A program made the translations under genes and the position numbers. The notes under the pieces were generated by a model. That model saw only the letters and a list, made by a program, of their open reading frames with translations. It made no database searches and was not told where the DNA came from. Shown here in pieces: positions 58,085-64,000 of a stretch of 64,000 nucleotides of DNA. The stretch covers positions 45,063,454-45,127,453 of the forward strand of contig NC_030389.2 in the NCBI RefSeq assembly GCF_001625215.2, written 5' to 3'. How positions within the stretch are numbered: position 1 is the first letter of the stretch; every line of letters starts with the position of its first letter. Source of the stretch: Daucus carota subsp. sativus (lineage: Eukaryota; Streptophyta; Magnoliopsida; Apiales; Apiaceae).

Positions 58085-61000
58085 ATGAGCAATAGTATTG
58101 GATCGAATTTTGTTCACCAGAGATTACTTGAGCATCAGACTAGAATTGATACTTGTGTTTCTGGAGGGAATTATACTTTGTTTCGAGTTCAAGATAGTTT
58201 TCGAATACGAAAACTGCCTTTAACTGCCACATTTCGGGTGAATGTGGCGAGGAAGAGGTTGTCGATGAGTTCGAATCGCGGAGGGGGAGTTATGACAAGA
58301 GCTGTTTTGGCCACGGATTCGCCTTCGGAGGTACATTCTCCGTGATTGTTGAATTAATTATGTGTTTTTGAGTGTAGTTTTGTGGTTTTGTCTGTTGGAA
58401 GTAGTAGATATTGACTGGAATTGAATAATTAGTTTGAAATGGAAGGAGCTGTAGTGTTTTAGAAATGCGGCTTTTGTCATCAGAGTATGAGGCAGGATTC
58501 CTGCTTGTAATGTTAATATAGGGAGCTAAGATTCGGGAACTTGATACCACTGTTGTAAACAATTGGAACTTATCGGTGAGCTACCGGATAATCGGGGATT
58601 AATCGGGGATTAATCGGGACATTAATCGGATATATGAAAATAATATTAATAATATATAATTTACTAAACCTAATATATTAATTTTAGAAATATATGTTGT
58701 GATTAGTCGGATTTAAATAATCAAATTGGCAGAGAACCTTCTAGTGATTAATCGGACGACTCGGCGATTTTTAGAAACATGCTTGATATTCTTGTTAACG
58801 AGTTGTAAGGATTGAAATCTGTTTCTTTCTTTCTTTTTTTTTTTGGTAAAAATGATCAATTTCAGTTCAGATATGCACGGGGATGATCAAAATATATAAT
58901 CATGTAGCTCCGGTATATGGATAGGATTACATAGTAGCGATTATGCCATTCTGTTTCTGTGCACATTTTTCTGCGACATTATCCTAAAGTTTCTTGTTTT
59001 TATTTTTAACTGAAGTTCATTGATATGAACCTTTTATTTCCAACTGTATTGAAGATTCGAGCGAATTCTATCTGCATATCAGTTCTTGTTTTAAGTGTTG
59101 GTATAATTTGGGAAGTGCTAATTAGACACCTTTTTTTCTTTGTGTCAATTACAGCTTGCAGAAAAATTCAATCTCGAAGGAAATACTGAATTGCAGGTAT
59201 TGCAAATATTTTGCGAAGTATTGTTGTCTTTCCTTTCACTCGGAGCTGATAGCAGAGATGTCATACAATTTTTCAGGTTAATGTTAGGTCGCCTGGTCCA
59301 GGTTGTTTGTCACAGATAGAACTTCAGGTCACCAATAGTAGTGATAATCTAGTTTTTCACTGGGGTGGTATACAAGATAAGAATGGGTAAGTTAGATTCT
59401 AATTTAGGTTCCCGTTTAAATTAATTTTATATGTATACCATCTTTGATGCTTACCGTTCACTTTTTGTATATTAGGAAGTGGGTGCTTCCTTCTCGCCAT
59501 CCAGATGGAACTAAAGTATATAAGAAAAGAGCTCTTAGAACTCCTTTTGTGAAAGTATGTTCTTAAGTTAGCTGTGCATTCAATTCTTCTCATCAGTTCT
59601 TCCACATAGCAAAATACAACTTTGGAAATGTTAAAAAGCCTGTATCATGCTGGAAAGTGGAAACTAAGATGTTAATATATTTACTATTATGCATTCATTG
59701 GTTCTCTGTAGTCTGGCTCCAATTCCTTTCTGAGACTAGAGATTGATGATCCAGCAATACAAGCTATAGAATTCCTCATATTTGACGAAGCGCAGAATAA
59801 GTGGTACGCATCAGTTATATTATTTCTAATAATTTTTAGCATCCACAGAGAAGACCTCATCCTGTACTTGTGGGCAGGTTCAAACATAAAGGAGATAACT
59901 TTCATATAAAACTGCCATCAGATGAGAAGCTGAGTCCGAATGTTTCAGTTCCTGAAGATCTTGTACAAATCCAAGCATATTTGAGATGGGAGAGGAATGG
60001 TAAACAAATGTATACCCCCGAGCAAGAGAAGGTAGAAATTGCTGCTCCTTTCTTATGATATCTTTATAGGCGATGTGTTTGAACTATTAGACTGCTTATA
60101 TTTGTGCATACCTTATTTTGGCACCAACTACATTTGTTAATGAACTCCAATAAGAAAAAATATTACCGGGAGGCAAGGTCGTAATATGAAGTCAATTTGA
60201 AATCTGAGCTGAGCAGTCCTAGTCTTGATGTAAAGCTGGAAATTTGGGACTTGCAATGCCAAGAGTTTAAAGTTTTTATTCTTGTTAGAATGTGTTAGCT
60301 TTCATTCAGGCAGAATAAAATATCAAGCAAAAATTGACATTTACCATCTGACATCACATAGAAGCTGCTATGCTAATAATTTGACGTGTTTACTTATTTT
60401 ATATTTGATATAAAATTAGTTAATTAAGCAATTAGTATCTACTATATTAGGAGGAATATGAGGCAGCTCGTACTGAGTTATTGGTGGAAGTTAGTAGAGG
60501 TACTCCCATACAAGACATTCGAGCAAGGCTAACAAATAAAAGTAATGTGAACGAAAGTAAGGGTCCACTTCTTTCTGAAAAGATAAGCCAAGTGCCTGAT
60601 GATCTTGTGCAAACACAAGCATATATACGCTGGGAGAAAGCTGGAAAGCCTAACTTCTCCCCAGATCAGCAACTTGTAAATTTTAATTATTGTACTTGAG
60701 TATACTTGTTATGACACTCTTGTACATTGCACGTTTTGTTTAATAATAATGACTCGATACTCTTCGATGAGGTTATTTTTTTACTGAATTTGATTAGTGT
60801 GGTGTTGTATGAGCAGAAAGAATTTGAAGAGGCCAGGAAAGAATTACAAACTGAGCTAGAGAAGGGCATATCTATTGAAGCTATACGGAAAAAGATCACC
60901 AAGGGAGAGATAAAAACCAATGTTTCAAAGATTCCAGATACAAAGAGATACAATGCTGTTGGAAGGATCCAACGCAAGAAGAGGGATTTAATGCAGCTCC

Positions 61001-62835
61001 TCAACAAGTATACTCCAGGGACTATAAAGGAAACAATTCCAGCCAAACCACCAACTTTATCATCAATGGACCTTTTTGCTAAGGCGAAGGAAGAACAAAG
61101 TGGCGGTCCTGCTCTCAGGAAAAATGTTTACAAGCTTGCTAATAAGGAGCTTTTAGTAAGATATTATTGTTTTCATGTTCCTTCTGAGGATATCTAGTCT
61201 TGAGTGTTAGATTAATGTCGGGTCTTATTTCCACTTAAAGGTACTTGTAACAAAGCCTTCTGGTAAGACGAGAATTGACATCGCTACGGACTTCAAAGAT
61301 CCGCTTACCCTTCATTGGGCTCTATCAGAAAACCCTGGAGAGTGGCTGGTATATACACCATAGACATGTCGTCTGCATAATATTAAGTCCTTTTGTGAGC
61401 AACTCATAGATATTTATGAATGTTTTACAGGCACCTCCTCCGAGCACATTGCCTGCTGGTTCAGTATTGTTGGATAAGGCTGTTGAAACACAATTTTCGA
61501 GTGGCTCTGCTGATGATTTAAAATACCAGGTATTTTGCATACTATGTTTTAACCTATAAGCCTAGATGAATTATTGTAGTGGTGCATGTAATAGTATTAG
61601 TAGTCGTAGTAGTGGTAGTAAACTGTAACTAAATAGAACTGATAACTTTCATCTCAGGTCCAGTCTATACAGATAGAAGTAGAAGAAAATTTTGCTGGGA
61701 TGCCATTTGTTCTTTTGTCTGGTGCTAACTGGATAAAGAATAATGGTTCGGACTTTTATGTCAACTTCAGTAGTGGGCCCAAGCTGATCCATAAGGTTGC
61801 CTCCATTTTGTCTTTTAATAAATACACTTAATATAGGTTATTAAGGCATTTGTATCTGTTCGAAAGCAATGTTCATTTGTATCTGACATTTTGAGCATAT
61901 ACATATTTTGTTCTAATTTTTATAAAATCACTCAAAGGATGTTGGTGATGGCAAGGGGACAGCAAAATCCTTGTTGGATAAAATAGCAGGATTAGAAAGT
62001 GAGGCACAGAAGTCATTTATGCACCGGTTAGTTCTCCTGTAAAGAACATGTCACTATGTCAGTTAATCTGCTTGTTTCAGTTGTGTAGTTTACTTCCAAT
62101 ATGTTAATATTTCTCATATTTATGAAGAGTTAGGTTTGTGAGAGGGGTTTTCATTAGTTTCTTATGCTGTTTTGAATAACTTGTAGTTTTCCCCTACTTC
62201 CCATTTATGCATCCTAACGAATGTTTCTTTCAGAATAATTCATCCAGTCTACATTGTTCACCCAAGTTTATAGAACATATGCAATTTAAACCTTAGGCAG
62301 AAGTTCGTGTTTAATTCTTTCAAATTGACCATATCGAGAAAAATCACGGAAAGCATGGTCATTGCACACTACATCTGTTAAGCAAGGATTTCAAAATATT
62401 GTTTAGTTGCTTTACTGACCAACTATTGTGTTAAATCACAACCTGCATCCATCTAAAACTGAATTAGTATATATGTGTAAGTGGTAATTAAGAACTACAC
62501 ATGAAACAATTTTTTTCGGAATAGATCCTTTTAATTTGGCAAAAGTATTAAACTGTACAGTTATGAGTATGTCGATTAGGATAGCTGTGTAATCTTTATC
62601 CTAGGTTGACAAAAAACTGTCTCACCAGAAAGCCACATGCTTGTTCTGTGGGTCAGTGAGAAAAGAATTTTTTTGCATTCCACAAAATTTTGATTGATAA
62701 TTACATATGACCATGTTTTGCATATATGTAGGTCGACGGCGACTAAAGTTTGTCAATCCAGTTTTCATATAGAGAACTTCAGTCTTTCTGGTCATTTTAG
62801 AATAACTTATCAGTTTCCACCTTATAATTTCTGGT

Positions 62836-62898
<63 letters not shown>

Positions 62899-63993
62899 CC
62901 TCTATCTTACAGCATGCCATGGTCTTGTCAATAAATACGGCCACATGACAAACTTTTTAGATAATATATCCCACATTCCCACTAGACTGGCTCATAATCA
63001 TGTTTTGAGAACTAGAAAAATTTATGCCTGCTATTACATGATCCCCATTTTTATCTGATGCACATCGAATGTAAAAATTGTACATTCTGTCAACTGTTGA
63101 AAAGTTCTTGTTCTTTTTCCGATTCAAAGGCAGGGCTTACCTTTTTAGAGATGCCTCAGGTTAGATCCCCTCATTTACCTAAGCCATTCTGGTCTTAATT
63201 GGGTCATTAAGCTTACACAGCAACCTACTTCATTCTCATTATAATAACTAATATTAATGTTAATGGTAATAAGTGATATGTTCATTTTCTTTTTTGGTGT
63301 TTTCTCCCCTTAATTTAATTAGTTTAAATTTAGATGTTCTTGAAAAAACTTTTAACTTTCTTGTTTATATTGATAGTAGCTAGTTGTATTTTCCAGATTC
63401 AATATAGCTGCAGATCTAGTCCAGGAGGCCAAAGATGCCGGTGAACTGGGTCTTGCCGGAATTCTTGTGTGGATGAGGTTTATGGCAACAAGGCAGTTGA
63501 TATGGAATAAAAACTACAATGTAAAGCCACGGTATAGCTCTTAAAGATAACACCTAAATGCAATTACATTTGTACAGATTCCTTGGATCCCTACAGCTTC
63601 TTGTTCCTTATCTGAGGACTTAGTAACTGACTTGGCCTATATTAAGTTATAGTTAATCTTCTATCTGGGCATCTTAACTGCAAAAGTTGTAGCTTTAACA
63701 TCATCCTAATATATTGCTTGAACAAGTGGCGAGCTTTTAAAGGCATCACCCTACTTACAAATTATATTGGTGATGCAATTTCAGTAATCATTCTAGATTG
63801 ACAAAGCATCTATTATCTTTGATGGTGCAGGGAAATAAGTAAAGCTCAAGATAGGCTTACAGACTTGCTTCAGAATGTATATAAAAGTCATCCGGAGTAC
63901 CGTGAACTCTTGCGTATGATTATGTCAACTGTTGGCCGAGGAGGTGAAGGGGACGTAGGACAGAGAATACGGGATGAAATTCTTGTTATTCAG
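58085..63993 (+). CDS. GWD1: Alpha-glucan water dikinase GWD1 (SEX1/R1), 5' part
   Basis: Plastid enzyme that phosphorylates C6 of glucosyl units in starch, transferring the beta-phosphate of ATP and opening the granule for breakdown. Fourteen coding exons are in the window: 58085-58330, 59155-59196, 59277-59386, 59476-59554, 59712-59803, 59878-60031, 60451-60675, 60817-61155, 61241-61348, 61431-61529, 61658-61795, 61938-62026, 63397-63531, 63831-63993. A Ser/Arg-rich transit peptide precedes two CBM45 starch-binding modules, the first with VFHWGGI, KWVLPSRHPDG and FLIFDEAQNKW, the second with LTLHWALSENPGEWL and FVLLSGANWIKNNGSDF. Further landmarks are EDLVQIQAYLRWER, QRKKRDLMQLLNKY and MRFMATRQLIWNKNYNVKPR. 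The phosphohistidine and ATP-binding domains lie beyond 64000. The frame is intact so far. Confidence 0.95.
58570..58790. repeat. Repeat with iterated attaatcgg motifs in GWD1 intron 1
   Basis: Motifs cggggattaatcgggg, acattaatcggat and gtgattaatcggacg are spread over about 200 bp. It resembles a degenerate transposon but I could not define ends. Confidence 0.4.
62840..62895. repeat. (TA)n microsatellite in GWD1 intron 12
   Basis: About 55 bp of alternating TA; it generates a spurious Tyr-Ile repeat frame. Confidence 0.9.
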
Positions 63994-64000
63994 GTTAAAT

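Noticed and set aside
62694-62948. Frame with Tyr-Ile repeats
   Set aside because: Translation of the (TA)n microsatellite in a GWD1 intron.
1-64000. CRISPR arrays, bacterial operons or biosynthetic gene cluster
   Set aside because: No regular short repeats with unique spacers, and the genes belong to unrelated plant pathways.

Overview
The window is nuclear DNA of a flowering plant, almost certainly a eudicot. It is AT-rich, its genes have many short introns with GT-AG borders, it carries a TIR-type NB-LRR gene (a class absent from grasses), and its non-coding DNA is full of plant MITEs, Helitrons and LINE remnants. I cannot name the species. No CRISPR, operon or organelle features are present, and I saw no intact tRNA or rRNA gene.

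Layout. 1-13.6 kb (mostly minus strand) is a fast-evolving block. Two F-box genes, one complete and one truncated, each have the 3' end of a ribosomal stalk protein uL10/P0 gene directly behind them. Between them lies a TIR-NB-LRR gene whose TIR exon has a broken 5' reading frame and whose LRR 3' end has been copied twice more downstream. 13.6-17.0 kb is intergenic with a non-autonomous LINE and a hAT-like MITE. 17.0-21.2 kb (+) holds an 11-exon LRR receptor kinase of the NIK/At5g45780 group. 22.4-23.1 kb (+) holds a type I MADS-box gene of the AGL62 kind, followed by a broken piece of the receptor kinase. 24.3-27.5 kb (+) holds a TBL/TBR polysaccharide O-acetyltransferase.

27.5-35.6 kb has no convincing gene but is a well-preserved nest of transposons: Stowaway MITEs, a Helitron with a Mutator-type MITE inside it, a hAT element with 8-bp target duplications, and a Mutator-type element with 9-bp duplications. 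35.6-43.4 kb (+) is a class I KNOX homeobox gene (KNAT2/KNAT6-like) with a 6.5-kb third intron. 43.9-45.7 kb (-) is an NRT2.5-like nitrate transporter, 48.3-48.9 kb (+) a secreted PMEI-domain protein, and 49.5-50.9 kb (-) PIG-X of the GPI-anchor pathway. A second Helitron (52.3-54.1 kb) appears to carry the promoter and first exon of a ribosomal protein uL14/RPL23 gene. After a hAT MITE and a Harbinger MITE, 58.1-64.0 kb (+) holds the first 14 coding exons of GWD1/SEX1, the starch dikinase, which runs off the window.

The genes have unrelated jobs: immunity and protein turnover, receptor signalling, seed or gametophyte transcription, cell-wall acetylation, meristem identity, nitrate uptake, wall-enzyme inhibition, GPI anchors and starch degradation. 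There is no pathway cluster. The most unusual biology is the pair of F-box/P0 arrangements, in which an 84-nt intron would join the two coding regions in frame, and the Helitron with the ribosomal-gene 5' end.
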